Below are positions 50,078 to 61,151 of a stretch of 64,000 bases of DNA, one piece after another. Position numbers and translations under genes: made by a program. The DNA is from Halopseudomonas laoshanensis (GTDB lineage: Bacteria; Pseudomonadota; Gammaproteobacteria; Pseudomonadales; Pseudomonadaceae): assembly GCF_008365385.1 (NCBI RefSeq), contig NZ_QOVF01000001.1, positions 1,364,001 to 1,428,000 of the forward strand, given 5' to 3'. The notes beneath the pieces are model-generated. The model was not told the origin of the DNA and did not search any database. It saw only the letters and a program-made list of their open reading frames with translations. Position 1 is the stretch's first letter. Each line of letters opens with the position of its first letter.

Positions 50078-51475
50078 TTAGAACAAGCGGTTCAAACCAT
50101 CCAGCGCGGCCACACGATAAGCCTCCGCCATGGTCGGGTAGTTGAAAGTGGTGTTGACGAAGTACTTGATGGTATTCGCCTCCCCTTTCTGGTTCATGAT
50201 TGCCTGACCAATGTGCACAATCTCCGATGCCTGGTCACCGAAACAGTGAATCCCTAATACCTGCAGGCTCTCACGGTGAAACAGAATTTTCAGCATGCCT
50301 ACCGGCTCATCGGTAATCTGCGCCCGCGCCATGCTTTTGAAAAACGCCTGGCCGATTTCATAAGGCACATGAGCGTCGGTCAATTCCCGCTCGGTTTTAC
50401 CCAGCGAGCTGATTTCCGGAATGGTATAGATACCGGTAGGCACATCATCCACAAAGCGCCAGGCATCGTTGCTGACGATATTGCCGGCGGCTGAACGCCC
50501 CTGGTCAAAAGCCGCGCTGGCCAGACTGGGCCAGCCAATGACATCACCCACCGCATAAATATTCGCTACCTGGGTGCGGTAGTTCTCATCGACGTCCAAC
50601 TGGCCGCGGCCATTAGGGCGCAGACCGACATTCTCCAGACCCATGCCGTCAGTATTACCCGAACGACCGTTACACCAGAGCAACGCGTCAGCCTTGAGCT
50701 TTTTGCCGGATTTGAGGTTGAGCACCACACCGTGCTTGTCCAGCCCCTCGATACTTTCGTATTCCTCGTTATGCCGAATCAACACGCTGTTGTTGCGCAG
50801 GTGATAGCTCAGGGCATCGGAAATCTCGTTATCAAGAAAGCTCAGCAGACGATCGCGGTTATCGATCAGATCCACCTTGACCCCAAGCCCACAGAAAATC
50901 GACGCATATTCGCAGCCGATAACACCCGCACCATAGATGATCAATGTGCGCGGGGTGTGATTGAGTTTGAGAATGGTGTCGCTGTCATAAATGCGCGGGT
51001 GGCTGAAGTTCACATCGGCTGGGCGGTAGGGCCGCGACCCGGTAGCAATGATGATTTCCTTGGCTATCAGCTTTTCAACCACACCGGACTGATTGACCAG
51101 CTCGATAGTATTTTCATCGGCAAAACTACCCTTGCCAAAAAATACGTCGACCCGGTTGCGCGCGTAATAGCTGGTACGCGACGAAACCTGCTTGCCCATG
51201 ACCTTTTCGGCGCTTTTCAACACGTCCGGAAAGGAAAACCAGCGCGGCTCACCGATTGAGCGGAACATCTTGTTGGTGTTGAAGTGGATGATCTGCTTGA
51301 CCGAATAACGCAATGCCTTGGAGGGAATGGTCCCCAGGTGAGTGCAATTACCGCCAACCATGGTCCGTTCTTCCACCACGGCGACCTTGCGGCCATGCTT
51401 CGCCGCGTTCATTGCAGCGCCCTCACCCGCCGGACCAGAGCCCAGCACCACAACATCATAGTTATATACAGCCAT
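50078..51475 (-). CDS. sthA: Soluble pyridine nucleotide transhydrogenase
   Basis: The 465-residue flavoprotein has FAD Rossmann [17 protein letters not shown], the family's [17 protein letters not shown] where the second redox Cys of disulfide reductases is replaced, an NAD(P) Rossmann [14 protein letters not shown] and the dimer interface [18 protein letters not shown]. It balances NADH and NADPH. It follows nqrM by 55 bp on the same strand. Confidence 0.96.
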   Translation of the reverse strand: MAVYNYDVVVLGSGPAGEGAAMNAAKHGRKVAVVEERTMVGGNCTHLGTIPSKALRYSVKQIIHFNTNKMFRSIGEPRWFSFPDVLKSAEKVMGKQVSSRTSYYARNRVDVFFGKGSFADENTIELVNQSGVVEKLIAKEIIIATGSRPYRPADVNFSHPRIYDSDTILKLNHTPRTLIIYGAGVIGCEYASIFCGLGVKVDLIDNRDRLLSFLDNEISDALSYHLRNNSVLIRHNEEYESIEGLDKHGVVLNLKSGKKLKADALLWCNGRSGNTDGMGLENVGLRPNGRGQLDVDENYRTQVANIYAVGDVIGWPSLASAAFDQGRSAAGNIVSNDAWRFVDDVPTGIYTIPEISSLGKTERELTDAHVPYEIGQAFFKSMARAQITDEPVGMLKILFHRESLQVLGIHCFGDQASEIVHIGQAIMNQKGEANTIKYFVNTTFNYPTMAEAYRVAALDGLNRLF

Positions 51476-51530
51476 TCAGCGATTTCCTTATAAATTTCGA
51501 CGGGATACTGTCACAGGCACCCGATTACAG

Positions 51531-51770
51531 CTAGTCGACCTTGGTCGCGTCGTAGCTCAGATCTTTAGCCTTGCGCGGCTCCACACCAGCATTGGTGCTG
51601 GCTTCCTCGCACTTGGTGACGTCACCGCCGCAGATACCGCAGGACTTCTCCACACCTGTAGCGCCGATACCGCCACAGGAGCCTGCGATAGGTTTACGGC
51701 CCATCATGACCCCAACCGACATGCCGACAACCACCAGCACCATCAATGAAAATGCCAGAACCCAAACCAT
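51531..51770 (-). CDS. nqrM: NqrM, Na+-NQR maturation factor
   Basis: The 79-residue protein has an N-terminal membrane helix (VLAFSLMVLVVVGMSVGVMM) and four cysteines C32, C44, C47 and C54 (GSCGG...KSCGICGGDVTKC). NqrM delivers iron to the NqrD/E cluster site. It closes the nqr operon 4 bp after apbE. Confidence 0.93.
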   Translation of the reverse strand: MVWVLAFSLMVLVVVGMSVGVMMGRKPIAGSCGGIGATGVEKSCGICGGDVTKCEEASTNAGVEPRKAKDLSYDATKVD

Positions 51771-51774
51771 GACT

Positions 51775-52797
51775 CTACTCCTCGCTCTGCGTCAGAGCTG
51801 TGAATGAGGGAGTGGGCCTGGACACAAACTGCGTACCGTCGCGCAGCACAAACAGCGCGGCTACGTCATGTTCCAGTGCGAACTCCCAACCCTTTTCCGG
51901 GCCTTTAACCAACAAAACTGTCGACAACCCATCGGCTTTGGCCGCCGAGTTGTGCAAAACCGTCACCGCCGCCAGCTCATGCATCACCGGCCTGCCGCTG
52001 CGCGGATCGAAGGTATGCGAATAACGCTTGCCCTCATATTCGAAATAATTCCGGTAATCGCCTGAAGTGGATACCGCCTGGCCGTCCAGCTTGACGATCA
52101 GATGCGCCATCCGTTCGTCATCCCGCGGCTCTTCAATGGCAATTTTCCAGTGTGTCTGTCCAGGTTTCATGCCGGCAGCCTTCAGCTCGCCGGTAATTTC
52201 CACCATATAGCTATTGATACCACGTGCCAGCAGATGATCAACCACCTTATCGACCATATACCCTGCTGCAATGGCGCTGACATCGACCTGCACGTTGGCA
52301 GACTTGCACAACTGCTTGCCCTCAACGCGTAAATTCTGTTGCCCGACTGTCAGCAAAACCGCCTGCAATTCCTCGGCATCAGGAACAACCTGCCCACCAT
52401 CACCGCCATGAAAACCCCAGAGCTCGAGCAGCGGCCCGAGCGTCAGGTCAAAGTCACCCGTGCTCTCTTCAGCCAGTATATGCCCCAGGCCGACCAACTC
52501 CAGCACCGATGCTGGCATCTCTCTGCAGCTGTCAGCGGGCATGGCATTGAACTGTGCCAGATCAGAGTCATCGCGCCAGGTCGATACCTCGCTGTCAAAA
52601 TCGCTGAGCAAGGTTTCGATTTCTTCGTGCAAGGTCTCTGTTGCCGGCGTGCCTTCGGCACTCACCCACTTGATCGAGTAGGTACTGCCCATAGTGGAAC
52701 CGGTCACTTCCGAAACCGACTCCATAGAATTGAAACAGCCCGTTAGGGCTGCTGCCAAGGCAACAGCGATAACGGGCTGGACGATACGCAAAAACAC
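51775..52797 (-). CDS. apbE: ApbE flavin transferase (lipoprotein)
   Basis: The ~340-residue lipoprotein from GTG 52797 has a lipobox ALTGC (C21); an ATG at 52818 would overlap nqrF by 20 bases. MGSTYSIKWVS, DFDLTLGPLLELWGF, VSAIAAGYMVDKV and TSGDYRNYFEYEGKRYSH are ApbE blocks. It attaches FMN by a phosphoester bond to threonines of NqrB and NqrC in the membrane. Its place between nqrF and nqrM gives its substrate. Confidence 0.93.
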   Translation of the reverse strand: MFLRIVQPVIAVALAAALTGCFNSMESVSEVTGSTMGSTYSIKWVSAEGTPATETLHEEIETLLSDFDSEVSTWRDDSDLAQFNAMPADSCREMPASVLELVGLGHILAEESTGDFDLTLGPLLELWGFHGGDGGQVVPDAEELQAVLLTVGQQNLRVEGKQLCKSANVQVDVSAIAAGYMVDKVVDHLLARGINSYMVEITGELKAAGMKPGQTHWKIAIEEPRDDERMAHLIVKLDGQAVSTSGDYRNYFEYEGKRYSHTFDPRSGRPVMHELAAVTVLHNSAAKADGLSTVLLVKGPEKGWEFALEHDVAALFVLRDGTQFVSRPTPSFTALTQSEE

Positions 52798-52798
52798 G

Positions 52799-54022
52799 CT
52801 AGCCGCCAAAATCATCAAGCATGATATTTTCTGGCTCTACACCCATGTCCTGCAGCATCTTGATCACCGAGGCATTCATCATCGGCGGCCCACACATGTA
52901 GTACTCGCAATCCTCTGGCGCAGGATGATCCTTGAGGTAGTTCTCCATCAGAACATTGTGGATAAAGCCTGTTGGGCCTTCCCAGTTGTCTTCAGGCAGC
53001 GGATCGGACAGCGCCAGATGCCACTCGAAGTTCTCGTTCTCTTCCGCCAGCTTGTCGAACTCTTCGACATAGAAGGCTTCACGCAGCGAGCGAGCACCGT
53101 ACCAGAAACTGATCTTGCGCTTGGTCTTGATCCGGCCCAACTGGTCGAAGATGTGCGAGCGCATCGGCGCCATACCGGCACCGCCGCCGACGAACACCAT
53201 CTCGGCATCGGTATCCTTGGCAAAGAACTCACCAAAGGGACCGTACACCGTCACCTTGTCACCGGGCTTCAGCGCAAAACACCAGGAGGACATCTTGCCC
53301 GGTGGCAGGTCGTCACGGCCTGGTGGCGGTGAAGCCACACGCAGGTTGAACTTGACCACGCCGCGCTCTTCCGGATAGTTCGCCATGGAGTAGGCACGAA
53401 TCACGGTCTCGTCGACCTTGGAGACAAAGCGCCACATGTCGAACTTGTCCCAGTCACCGCGGAATTCCGGCTGAATGTCGAAATCCTTGTAGTTCACGGT
53501 ATGCGGTGGGCATTCCAACTGCACATAACCACCAGCGCGGAAATCGACGTTCTCGCCTTCCGGCAACTTCAGCGTCAGCTCCTTGATAAAGGTTGCGACG
53601 TTGGGGTTGGCCTCTACGGTGCATTCCCACTTCTTCACACCGAACACTTCTTCCGGCACTTCGATTTTCATATCCTGCTTGACCGGAACCTGGCAAGACA
53701 GGCGCCAGCCTTCCTTCGCTTCACGCTTGGTGAAGTGACTCTCCTCGGTGGGCAGCATTTCACCGCCGCCCTCTTCGACGATGCACTTGCACTGCGCGCA
53801 GGTACCGCCGCCACCGCAGGCGGAAGACAGGAAGATACCGTTGGCAGACAGCGTATTCAGCAGTTTACTGCCGGCAGCCACGTTAACGGTGCGCTCACCA
53901 TTGATTTCGATAGCTACATCGCCACTGCTGACGAGCTTTGCACGAGCGATCAGGATCACGGATACCAGCGTCAGAACGATCGCGGTAAACATGCCTACGC
54001 CCAAATAAATTTCCATGTTCAT
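52799..54022 (-). CDS. nqrF: Na+-NQR subunit F
   Basis: The 407-residue entry subunit has one N-terminal membrane helix ([15 protein letters not shown]), a 2Fe-2S domain with C69, C75, C78 and C110, an FAD domain ([11 protein letters not shown]) and an NADH domain ending [14 protein letters not shown] and MCGPPMMN. It takes electrons from NADH. AAGGAG is 9 bases before the ATG. Confidence 0.97.
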   Translation of the reverse strand: MNMEIYLGVGMFTAIVLTLVSVILIARAKLVSSGDVAIEINGERTVNVAAGSKLLNTLSANGIFLSSACGGGGTCAQCKCIVEEGGGEMLPTEESHFTKREAKEGWRLSCQVPVKQDMKIEVPEEVFGVKKWECTVEANPNVATFIKELTLKLPEGENVDFRAGGYVQLECPPHTVNYKDFDIQPEFRGDWDKFDMWRFVSKVDETVIRAYSMANYPEERGVVKFNLRVASPPPGRDDLPPGKMSSWCFALKPGDKVTVYGPFGEFFAKDTDAEMVFVGGGAGMAPMRSHIFDQLGRIKTKRKISFWYGARSLREAFYVEEFDKLAEENENFEWHLALSDPLPEDNWEGPTGFIHNVLMENYLKDHPAPEDCEYYMCGPPMMNASVIKMLQDMGVEPENIMLDDFGG

Positions 54023-54036
54023 CTGAGAAAGCTCCT

Positions 54037-54648
54037 TTACAGTTGCACGCCGGAGAACGACATGAAACCGAGGGACATCAGACCCACGGTGATGAACGTG
54101 ATACCCAGACCGCGCAAGCCATCTGGAACATCACTGTATTTGAGCTTCTCGCGGATACCCGCCAGGGCAACGATAGCCAGTGCCCAGCCAGTACCGGCGC
54201 CAAACCCGTAAGCCACACTTTCACCCAGGTTGTAATCGCGCTCGACCATGAACAAGGCCGCGCCCATGATGGCGCAGTTCACAGTGATCAGCGGCAGAAA
54301 CACACCCAGAGCGTTGTAAAGTGCCGGCACGAACTTGTCGAGCAGCATCTCCATGATCTGCACGATAGCGGCAATCACACCGATATAGCTGAGCAGACCG
54401 AGGAAGCTCAGATCGACATTGGGTAAGCCAGCCCAGGCCAAAGCACCGTCCTTGAGCAGGTAGGTATAGATCAGGTTGTTCGCCGGCACCGTGATGGTCA
54501 GCACCACGATTACAGCAATACCCAGACCGATAGCCGTCTGTACCTTTTTCGAAATGGCGATAAAGGTACACATGCCCAGGAAGAAGGCCAATGCCATGTT
54601 TTCAACGAAAATAGCCCGAACCAGCAGGCTGATGTAATGTTCAATCAT
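54037..54648 (-). CDS. nqrE: Na+-NQR subunit E
   Basis: The 203-residue protein has six membrane helices, including [18 protein letters not shown] with the cysteine that holds the intramembrane iron site together with NqrD. Length equals the family norm. It starts 3 bp after nqrD. Confidence 0.96.
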   Translation of the reverse strand: MIEHYISLLVRAIFVENMALAFFLGMCTFIAISKKVQTAIGLGIAVIVVLTITVPANNLIYTYLLKDGALAWAGLPNVDLSFLGLLSYIGVIAAIVQIMEMLLDKFVPALYNALGVFLPLITVNCAIMGAALFMVERDYNLGESVAYGFGAGTGWALAIVALAGIREKLKYSDVPDGLRGLGITFITVGLMSLGFMSFSGVQL

Positions 54649-54651
54649 GGC

Positions 54652-55323
54652 TTACATAGCCTCCTTCAATGCGCGGCTTTGCGGAGCCATCTTGAAATCG
54701 GGCTCTTCAACCTGCTCGGTTTTCCAGGAGCGCAGGCCCCAGATGATCAGACCGATAATGAAGAACGCCGAGGGCGGCAGTAACAACAGACCATTGGGTT
54801 GATACCAGCCACCTTCATTCACTACCGGCAGAATCTCGATACCAAACAGCTTACCGGCACCGAGCAACTCACGAACGGTAGCTACGACGATCAGGATGAA
54901 GCTGTAACCCAGACCGTTACCGATGCCATCCAGGAAGCTCATATGCGGCGGGTTCTGCATGGCAAAGGCCTCGGCACGACCCATCACGATACAGTTGGTA
55001 ATGATCAAGCCAACGAATACAGACAGCTGCTTGCTGATGTCATAGGCATAAGCCTTGAGCACCTGGTCAACCACGATTACCAGCGAGGCAATGATCACCA
55101 TTTGTACGATCATACGGATCGAACTGGGGATCTGATTGCGAATCACCGAAATGAAGAGGTTCGACAGTGCCGTTACCGAGGTCAGTGCCAGACACATCAC
55201 CATGGTGACATTCAGGCTGGTGGTCACTGCCAATGCAGAACAGATACCCAGAATCTGCAAAGCGATCGGGTTGTTACTGAAGATAGGATCGAACAGCACC
55301 TGCTTGGCGCTTGCTTTAGCCAT
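54652..55323 (-). CDS. nqrD: Na+-NQR subunit D
   Basis: The 223-residue protein has six membrane helices with [17 protein letters not shown] and [15 protein letters not shown], which hold the NqrD cysteines of the membrane iron site. It forms the channel core with NqrE. It starts 2 bp after nqrC. Confidence 0.96.
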   Translation of the reverse strand: MAKASAKQVLFDPIFSNNPIALQILGICSALAVTTSLNVTMVMCLALTSVTALSNLFISVIRNQIPSSIRMIVQMVIIASLVIVVDQVLKAYAYDISKQLSVFVGLIITNCIVMGRAEAFAMQNPPHMSFLDGIGNGLGYSFILIVVATVRELLGAGKLFGIEILPVVNEGGWYQPNGLLLLPPSAFFIIGLIIWGLRSWKTEQVEEPDFKMAPQSRALKEAM

Positions 55324-55325
55324 GA

Positions 55326-56102
55326 TTAAGCCTCCCCTGCATCAATGTTCTCGAGGAATGGACCAAAGCCATTCTCACCTAGCCAGAAACGCACCAGCGC
55401 CTGCACACCACGGCTGGTCAGCGTCGCACCGGCCAACCCGTCAACCTGGTGTTCTGCGTCGGGGTTGCTGCTGTCCACGCTGCCTTTGACGACAGTCACG
55501 GCGACTTCGCCATCGTCGTCATAAACGACTTTGCCAGACCACTGCTGACGCCAGTTGGGGTTATCCACTTCACCGCCCAGACCGGGGGTCTCAGCATGCT
55601 GATAGAAGCCCAGACCGACTACAGTCTTCAGGTCACCTTCCAGCGCGATAAAGCCGTACAAGGTAGACCACAAGCCATAGCCATGAATTGGCAGGATCAT
55701 GGTTTCAATCCCGCCTTCATTTTCGACCATATAGACAGTGGCGAAATCTTCACGACGGCGGATGCTGGCGATATCTTCCGAAGGCTCCAGGCGTTTCGAC
55801 ATCTCCGGATTCTTCGCCGCCTGTTGCTGGTCATAGGTCAGCGGGTCCATTTCGTCACTGAACTCACCGGTCCGCAGATCAACCAGACGTGCAGTTACCT
55901 GCTCGAACTGGGCTTCTACATCGCCACCTTCTTCCAGCAAACCAGCGATGGACAGAATGTTGCGTTTCTTGTCGAGCAGTTGGTTGGTGATCTGCACCGG
56001 CTTGAGCGCGACAGCGGCAGCGGATACCACCACCGAGCACACCAGGCAGACCAGCAGCGCAACGATAATCGTGCGGCTGACTGTTTCTTTTTTACTGGAC
56101 AT
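55326..56102 (-). CDS. nqrC: Na+-NQR subunit C
   Basis: The 258-residue subunit has one N-terminal helix ([20 protein letters not shown]) and the FMN attachment motif [12 protein letters not shown] (T in GATLTS), the target of ApbE. It carries covalent FMN on the periplasmic side. Its ATG overlaps nqrB by 11 bases. Confidence 0.97.
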   Translation of the reverse strand: MSSKKETVSRTIIVALLVCLVCSVVVSAAAVALKPVQITNQLLDKKRNILSIAGLLEEGGDVEAQFEQVTARLVDLRTGEFSDEMDPLTYDQQQAAKNPEMSKRLEPSEDIASIRRREDFATVYMVENEGGIETMILPIHGYGLWSTLYGFIALEGDLKTVVGLGFYQHAETPGLGGEVDNPNWRQQWSGKVVYDDDGEVAVTVVKGSVDSSNPDAEHQVDGLAGATLTSRGVQALVRFWLGENGFGPFLENIDAGEA

Positions 56103-57306
56103 GACGTGCGAGCCTCCGCTTTATGTTGGCCTGGACGACAAAATGGTCGATCAGGGGAGCAAAGAGGTTGGCGAACAGAATAGCCAGCATCATGCCCTCT
56201 GGGAACGCCGGGTTGACCACGCGAATCAGCAGTACCATCACACCGATCAGCGCCCCGAATATCCACTTGCCCTGGTTGGTCATCGACGCTGATACCGGAT
56301 CGGTAGCCATATAGATCATGCCGAACGCAAAACCACCGACCACCATGTGCCAGTACCACGGCATGGCGAACATAGGATTGGTGTCCGACCCAATGGCGTT
56401 GAACAGCAGGCTCATCGCAATCATGCCAAGCATGACACCGGCGACGATGCGCCAGTTGGCAATCTTGGTAGTCAGCAATACTGCGCCACCTAGGAAAATC
56501 GCCAGGGTAGAGACTTCACCCATGGAACCGTGGATATTGCCGATGAAGGCATCCATCCAGGTAATGCCGCCATTGATGATCGCATCGACGCCACCGGAAG
56601 CCGCCAGGCTCAGAGCCGTAGCGCCGGCATAACCGTCAACTGCAGTCCAGACCGCATCACCCGAAATCTCCGCTGGGTAAGCAAAGAACAGGAAAGCACG
56701 ACCGGTCAGCGCCGGATTAAGGAAGTTCTTGCCGGTACCACCAAACACTTCCTTGCCGATCACGATACCGAAGCTGATACCCAGGGCTACCTGCCACAAG
56801 GGGATATCCGGCGGCAGAATCAGCGCAAACAGGATCGAAGTAACAAAGAAGCCTTCGTTGACTTCGTGCTTACGGATGGAAGCGAACAGCACTTCCCAGA
56901 AACCACCCACAATAAAGGTCACCGCATAGACCGGCAGGAAGTAGGCAGCGCCGTGGACAAAGTTGTCCCACAGGCTCCCTGCATCAAACCCGGCAAACAT
57001 CGCGATCAGACCAATGCGCCAGCTTTCCTGGGCATCCAGCAGCTCAGGGTTGGCAGCATAGATGCTGTTAGCCTGGAAGCCGATGTTGTACATCCCGTAA
57101 AAAATCACCGGGAAGGTACACAGCCACACAGTGATCATCATCCGCTTCAGGTCGAGACCATCGCGCACGTGTGCGGTGGTTCTGGTCACGCTGCCTGGAC
57201 GGTAGAAGAAAGTATCGACCGCTTCGTACAGGGCGTAGAACTTTTCGTGCTTGCCGCCCTTCTCGAAGTTATGTTCGATCTTGTCCAAAAATGTACGCAA
57301 ACCCAT
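56092..57306 (-). CDS. nqrB: Na+-NQR subunit B
   Basis: The 404-residue subunit has about ten membrane helices, [20 protein letters not shown], and the FMN site [10 protein letters not shown] (T flavinylated by ApbE). It binds ubiquinone and riboflavin and pumps Na+. It follows nqrA by 3 bp. Confidence 0.97.
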   Translation of the reverse strand: MGLRTFLDKIEHNFEKGGKHEKFYALYEAVDTFFYRPGSVTRTTAHVRDGLDLKRMMITVWLCTFPVIFYGMYNIGFQANSIYAANPELLDAQESWRIGLIAMFAGFDAGSLWDNFVHGAAYFLPVYAVTFIVGGFWEVLFASIRKHEVNEGFFVTSILFALILPPDIPLWQVALGISFGIVIGKEVFGGTGKNFLNPALTGRAFLFFAYPAEISGDAVWTAVDGYAGATALSLAASGGVDAIINGGITWMDAFIGNIHGSMGEVSTLAIFLGGAVLLTTKIANWRIVAGVMLGMIAMSLLFNAIGSDTNPMFAMPWYWHMVVGGFAFGMIYMATDPVSASMTNQGKWIFGALIGVMVLLIRVVNPAFPEGMMLAILFANLFAPLIDHFVVQANIKRRLARHVQ

Positions 57307-57309
57307 GGC

Positions 57310-58647
57310 TTAACCCTCCTTCTCGATTCGGGCGAGGTTATCGCGCAGAATCGGGCCATACTCGTATTTGCCGGCACACACGTAGCTGCACAAAGCCAGA
57401 TCTTCTTCGTCCAGCTCCAGACAACCCAGTTTCTGGGCCATCTCGGTGTCGCCAACGATCAGGTAGCGCAAGAGTTGCGTGGGCAAAATATCCAGCGGCA
57501 TGACCATCTCGTAGTTCCCCAGGGGAACCATTGCCCGCGGGCTGCCATTGGTTGTTGTAGTGAAGTTGAACAACTTGCTCGATTTGAGCTTGGAGACAAA
57601 TATGTTCAGTACAGAATGCTTGTCTACACCGGCGCGCAGGTAGTGCAGCATTTGCCGCTCGCTACCTTCAGCCAGTACAGAAATCTGCGAATGGAAGCGA
57701 CCCAGATAGCCGACCGGGCCCTGAGCGTTACGACCACCAAATACCGAACCGGAAATGACGCGATTGGTGCCCTGCTTAAGTTCGCCTGCGGTCAGCTCGT
57801 CCAGGTTCGCACCCAGTCGGGTTTTCAACAGCCGGGGCCGTTCAACCTGCGGGCCACCCAGAGCGACAACACGTTCAGTCCACAGCTTGCCATCGGTAAA
57901 CAGCTTGCCGATCGCTACCACGTCCTGATAGTTGATTTGCCAGACCGTCTTGGTTTCATTGACCGGGTCGAGCAAATGGATGTGCGTGCCTGGCAAACCA
58001 GCAGGATGCGGACCAGCGAAGCTCTCGCTGCGCACGCCATCCAGGTTTTCGCCAGGAATGCTGACGCCGTCAGCCTTGCACAACCAGATGTTGCCCAACC
58101 GCGCCAACACCTTCAGACCATTCTCGAACTCAGCCGCGTACTCCTTGAGCACGACGGCCGGATCCGCAGCCAGAGGATTGGTATCGATGGCAGTAACAAA
58201 GATCGAATGCGGCTCGCTGTCTACCGCTGGTGTCTTGCTATAAGGACGAGTCCGCAACGCAGTCCAGAGCCCGGACTGAATCAACTGCTCGCGAACCTTT
58301 TGCGGCTCCAGAGATCCTAGAGAAGCGGCGTCATGGCTGTCGAAGCTGACAAACTCGTCACCATCCACATCAATAACCACTGATTGCAGAACGCGCTTTT
58401 CACCACGATTGACCGCACTGACTACGCCAGCCGCCGGGGCGGTATAAATCACGCCAGGTGTTTTTTTGTCGCTGAACAGGATCTGGCCAAGTTTGACCCG
58501 GTCCCCCTCCTGCACTTCCATGGTCGGTTTCATACCATGGTAGTCGAAGCCGACAATTGCAACGCTACGCGCGGGGCGTGCATCTTCGATCGTCTGCTCG
58601 GGGGAGCCGGTGATTGGCAGATCCAAGCCCCGTTTGATTTTTATCAT
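57310..58647 (-). CDS. nqrA: Na+-NQR subunit A
   Basis: The 445-residue subunit opens [18 protein letters not shown], has [16 protein letters not shown] (biotinyl-lipoyl-like fold) and a C-terminal cytoplasmic domain with [19 protein letters not shown]. It carries the quinone-site part that faces the cytosol. It is the first gene of nqrABCDEF-apbE-nqrM; the promoter must be in 58648-58913, where I saw no clear match. Confidence 0.96.
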   Translation of the reverse strand: MIKIKRGLDLPITGSPEQTIEDARPARSVAIVGFDYHGMKPTMEVQEGDRVKLGQILFSDKKTPGVIYTAPAAGVVSAVNRGEKRVLQSVVIDVDGDEFVSFDSHDAASLGSLEPQKVREQLIQSGLWTALRTRPYSKTPAVDSEPHSIFVTAIDTNPLAADPAVVLKEYAAEFENGLKVLARLGNIWLCKADGVSIPGENLDGVRSESFAGPHPAGLPGTHIHLLDPVNETKTVWQINYQDVVAIGKLFTDGKLWTERVVALGGPQVERPRLLKTRLGANLDELTAGELKQGTNRVISGSVFGGRNAQGPVGYLGRFHSQISVLAEGSERQMLHYLRAGVDKHSVLNIFVSKLKSSKLFNFTTTTNGSPRAMVPLGNYEMVMPLDILPTQLLRYLIVGDTEMAQKLGCLELDEEDLALCSYVCAGKYEYGPILRDNLARIEKEG

Positions 58648-58913
58648 ACGTATAGCCTAATCACTGGTTGGAATCGTCAAGGGCGAGCCGGCATCCGGCA
58701 AACGGAAATCCCAAGAAACAGCTCTGGGCAACAGACGCGGAAACGTTGGGAAAGGGCCACAAACCCTCATCAAAAATCCCGCTAAGTATAAAGACCATGG
58801 CCTGCCAATGCTACTCAAGCACTTGGTTTTTTCAGGTTTTTTGCTGTTACACATTGGCCGCCACGGTCAATTGACCCGGCGCCGCGAAGCAGCGGTAATA
58901 GGCTTTTCAAGCA

Positions 58914-59486
58914 ATGGTGAAGGTCATGTTGAGAGTCGCTATCATTACCCTGTTGTGCGCCCTCCCGCTTATCGGCAATGCAGACGAGAAACGACTGGAG
59001 CAGGCCAACTTCCCCGACCAGCTAACGGTCGACGGCGAGCAACTGGTGCTGCGTAACGCCAGCGTGCTGAACTACCTGTTTGTGGACGTCTACAGCGCCG
59101 CTTTGCTCGCGCCCGCCGACGAGCCATTGGCTGATATCGCCGAATCGCCTCGGCCGCTGCATCTGGAGCTTTTCTATTATCGCGAAATAGACCGCAGTGA
59201 CGTAATCAAGGCGGCATGGGTAGCACTGGAACGCCAATATGATCAGGCCCGACTGGACAGCTTGCGGCCGGGCATCGACAAGCTGCATGCGACCTTTACC
59301 GATATTCAGCCGCAGGACCGCTACAGCCTGACACTCGACCGCAATCAGGCGCTGAGTCTGAAATATAACGGTAAAGAGATATTTCAGTCGGACGATGCGC
59401 AGCTGGCGCGTGCTTACGTCGGTATATGGCTGAAGGATAACGGCCTGTCAGACAAATTGCGCAAGCGTCTACTTGCCGAGCGCTAA
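58914..59486 (+). CDS. Exported chalcone-isomerase-fold protein
   Basis: The 190-residue protein has a signal peptide (MLRVAIITLLCALPLIGNA from ATG 58926, or 12 bases longer from 58914). The mature part has VLNYLFVDVYSAALLAP, PLHLELFYYREIDRSDVIKA and a closing LARAYVGIWLKDNGLSDKL, the chalcone-isomerase-like fold pattern. Bacterial members have no known activity; some bind fatty acids. It is divergent from nqrA and ends at a bidirectional terminator with gap. Confidence 0.85.
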   Translation: MVKVMLRVAIITLLCALPLIGNADEKRLEQANFPDQLTVDGEQLVLRNASVLNYLFVDVYSAALLAPADEPLADIAESPRPLHLELFYYREIDRSDVIKAAWVALERQYDQARLDSLRPGIDKLHATFTDIQPQDRYSLTLDRNQALSLKYNGKEIFQSDDAQLARAYVGIWLKDNGLSDKLRKRLLAER

Positions 59487-59521
59487 GCCACTCGCCTGCC
59501 CTGCACTCAAATGTCAGACAC

Positions 59522-59549
59522 AAAAAAAGGCGCCGAAGCGCCTTTTTTA
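59522..59549. terminator. Bidirectional terminator between the chalcone-isomerase-fold gene and gap
   Basis: A7 GGCGC, loop CGAA, GCGCC T6. The hairpin works on both strands and lies between the ends of the two convergent genes. Confidence 0.93.
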
Positions 59550-59557
59550 TTGCCTGG

Positions 59558-61000
59558 TCAAAACTCCGGAAAAGCCGGAGGATTGACGTGGGCCATATCT
59601 TCGAGGATACGCACCACCTGGCAGCTGTAACCGAACTCGTTGTCGTACCACACGTACAGGATCAGCCGAGTGTCGTTGCAGATAGTTGCCTCAGCATCGA
59701 CCACACCGGCGTGGCGCGAGCCAACGAAGTCAGTGGAAACCACTTCCAGCGAGTTGGTAAAGTCGATCTGCTTGTGCAGATCAGAGTGCAGCGCCATATA
59801 GCGCAGGTACTCGTTAACCTCATCACGGTTGGTGGCGGCATTCAAATTCAGGTTCAGAATCGCCATGGATACGTTTGGCGTAGGTACGCGAATCGCGTTA
59901 CCGCTGAGCTTGCCTTCCAGCTCCGGCAAAGCCTTGGCCACAGCCTTGGCCGCACCTGTTTCGGTGATAACCATGTTCAGGGCGGCGCTACGGCCACGAC
60001 GATTGCCCTTGTGGAAGTTATCGATCAGGTTCTGGTCGTTGGTGTAGGAGTGAACAGTCTCAACGTGACCGTTGGCGATCCCGTATTTGTCATTGATCGC
60101 CTTGAGCACCGGCACGATCGCATTGGTAGTACAGGAGGCAGCCGAAACGATCTTGTCTTCGGGCGTGATCGCCGCGTGATTGATGCCGTGCACGATATTC
60201 TTGATATCACCCTTGCCTGGCGCGGTCAGCACCACTTGGGAAGCGCCGGGGCACTTCAGATGCTGGGACAGGCCTTCGGCATCGCGCCATACACCGGTGT
60301 TGTCGACGATCAATGCGTCCTTGATGCCGTATTGGGTGTAATCGACGCTGGTCGGGTCGCTGGCGTAGATCACCTGGATGACGGTGCCATTGGCGGTCAG
60401 GGTATTGTTCTCTTCGTCGATCTTGATGGTGCCCTGGAAGGAGCCATGCACCGAATCACGACGCAGCAGGCTGGCACGCTTGGACAGATCGTTGCTGGCA
60501 CCCTTGCGCACGACTATGGCGCGCAGACGCAGGCCATCACCGGCGCCGGCCTTCTCGACCATGATGCGGGCCAGCAAACGGCCAATCCGACCAAAACCGT
60601 AGAGCACGACATCGCGGCCCTGGCGGCGCTCGCCCTTGTGACCAATCACGCTGGCCAGTTCTTCGCGCAGGAACGCATCCAGATCATCGCCGTCAGACTT
60701 GCGGAACTTGTCGACCAGACGGGCCAGATCAATAGAGGCCGGCCCCAGGTTCAGTTCAAGCAAGGCGTTGATCAGCGGGAAAGTGTCATGTACAGACAAT
60801 TCGGTGTCATCAATCTGCCGCGCAAAACGGTGCGACTTCAAAATACTGATGACCGAACGATTGACCAGACCCCGACCGTAAATGGAGGTCACGACATTAT
60901 GCTCACGGTACAGACGCCCGATCAGCGGAATCATCGCCTCGGCGGTTGATTCACGATCCGTCCAGTTTTCCAGACATTGCTCATATTGGTCTTGGGTCAC
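59558..61000 (-). CDS. gap: Glyceraldehyde-3-phosphate dehydrogenase (long type)
   Basis: The 480-residue enzyme is longer than the usual ~335 residues because of an N-terminal extension of about 120 residues before the Rossmann motif LYGFGRIGRLLARI. The catalytic Cys is C290 in AASCTTNAIVPVL. DSVHGSFQGTIKID and WYDNEFGYSCQVVRIL complete the fold. The long form is usual in Pseudomonas next to mfd. It oxidises glyceraldehyde-3-phosphate. Whether it works in gluconeogenic or glycolytic direction cannot be told. Confidence 0.94.
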   Translation of the reverse strand: MTQDQYEQCLENWTDRESTAEAMIPLIGRLYREHNVVTSIYGRGLVNRSVISILKSHRFARQIDDTELSVHDTFPLINALLELNLGPASIDLARLVDKFRKSDGDDLDAFLREELASVIGHKGERRQGRDVVLYGFGRIGRLLARIMVEKAGAGDGLRLRAIVVRKGASNDLSKRASLLRRDSVHGSFQGTIKIDEENNTLTANGTVIQVIYASDPTSVDYTQYGIKDALIVDNTGVWRDAEGLSQHLKCPGASQVVLTAPGKGDIKNIVHGINHAAITPEDKIVSAASCTTNAIVPVLKAINDKYGIANGHVETVHSYTNDQNLIDNFHKGNRRGRSAALNMVITETGAAKAVAKALPELEGKLSGNAIRVPTPNVSMAILNLNLNAATNRDEVNEYLRYMALHSDLHKQIDFTNSLEVVSTDFVGSRHAGVVDAEATICNDTRLILYVWYDNEFGYSCQVVRILEDMAHVNPPAFPEF

Positions 61001-61151
61001 GGCTGTTCCTTCCAGGTCTTGGGATCAAAAGGGCCAATATTATGCGGCCGTTGGGCCGCAGAGGCAATCACTGCGCGAAAACCACATGACTGCGGCACAG
61101 TCCGGCAGACAGGGGTACACTATCGGCTTTTTGCAGAAGGACCCCCGTTCC

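Noticed and set aside
56530..58320. 596-codon frame opposite nqrA/nqrB
   Set aside because: It is the antisense shadow of two well-identified nqr genes.
59588..60949. 453-codon plus-strand frame opposite gap
   Set aside because: Antisense shadow of gap, whose Rossmann motif and catalytic Cys are clear on the minus strand.
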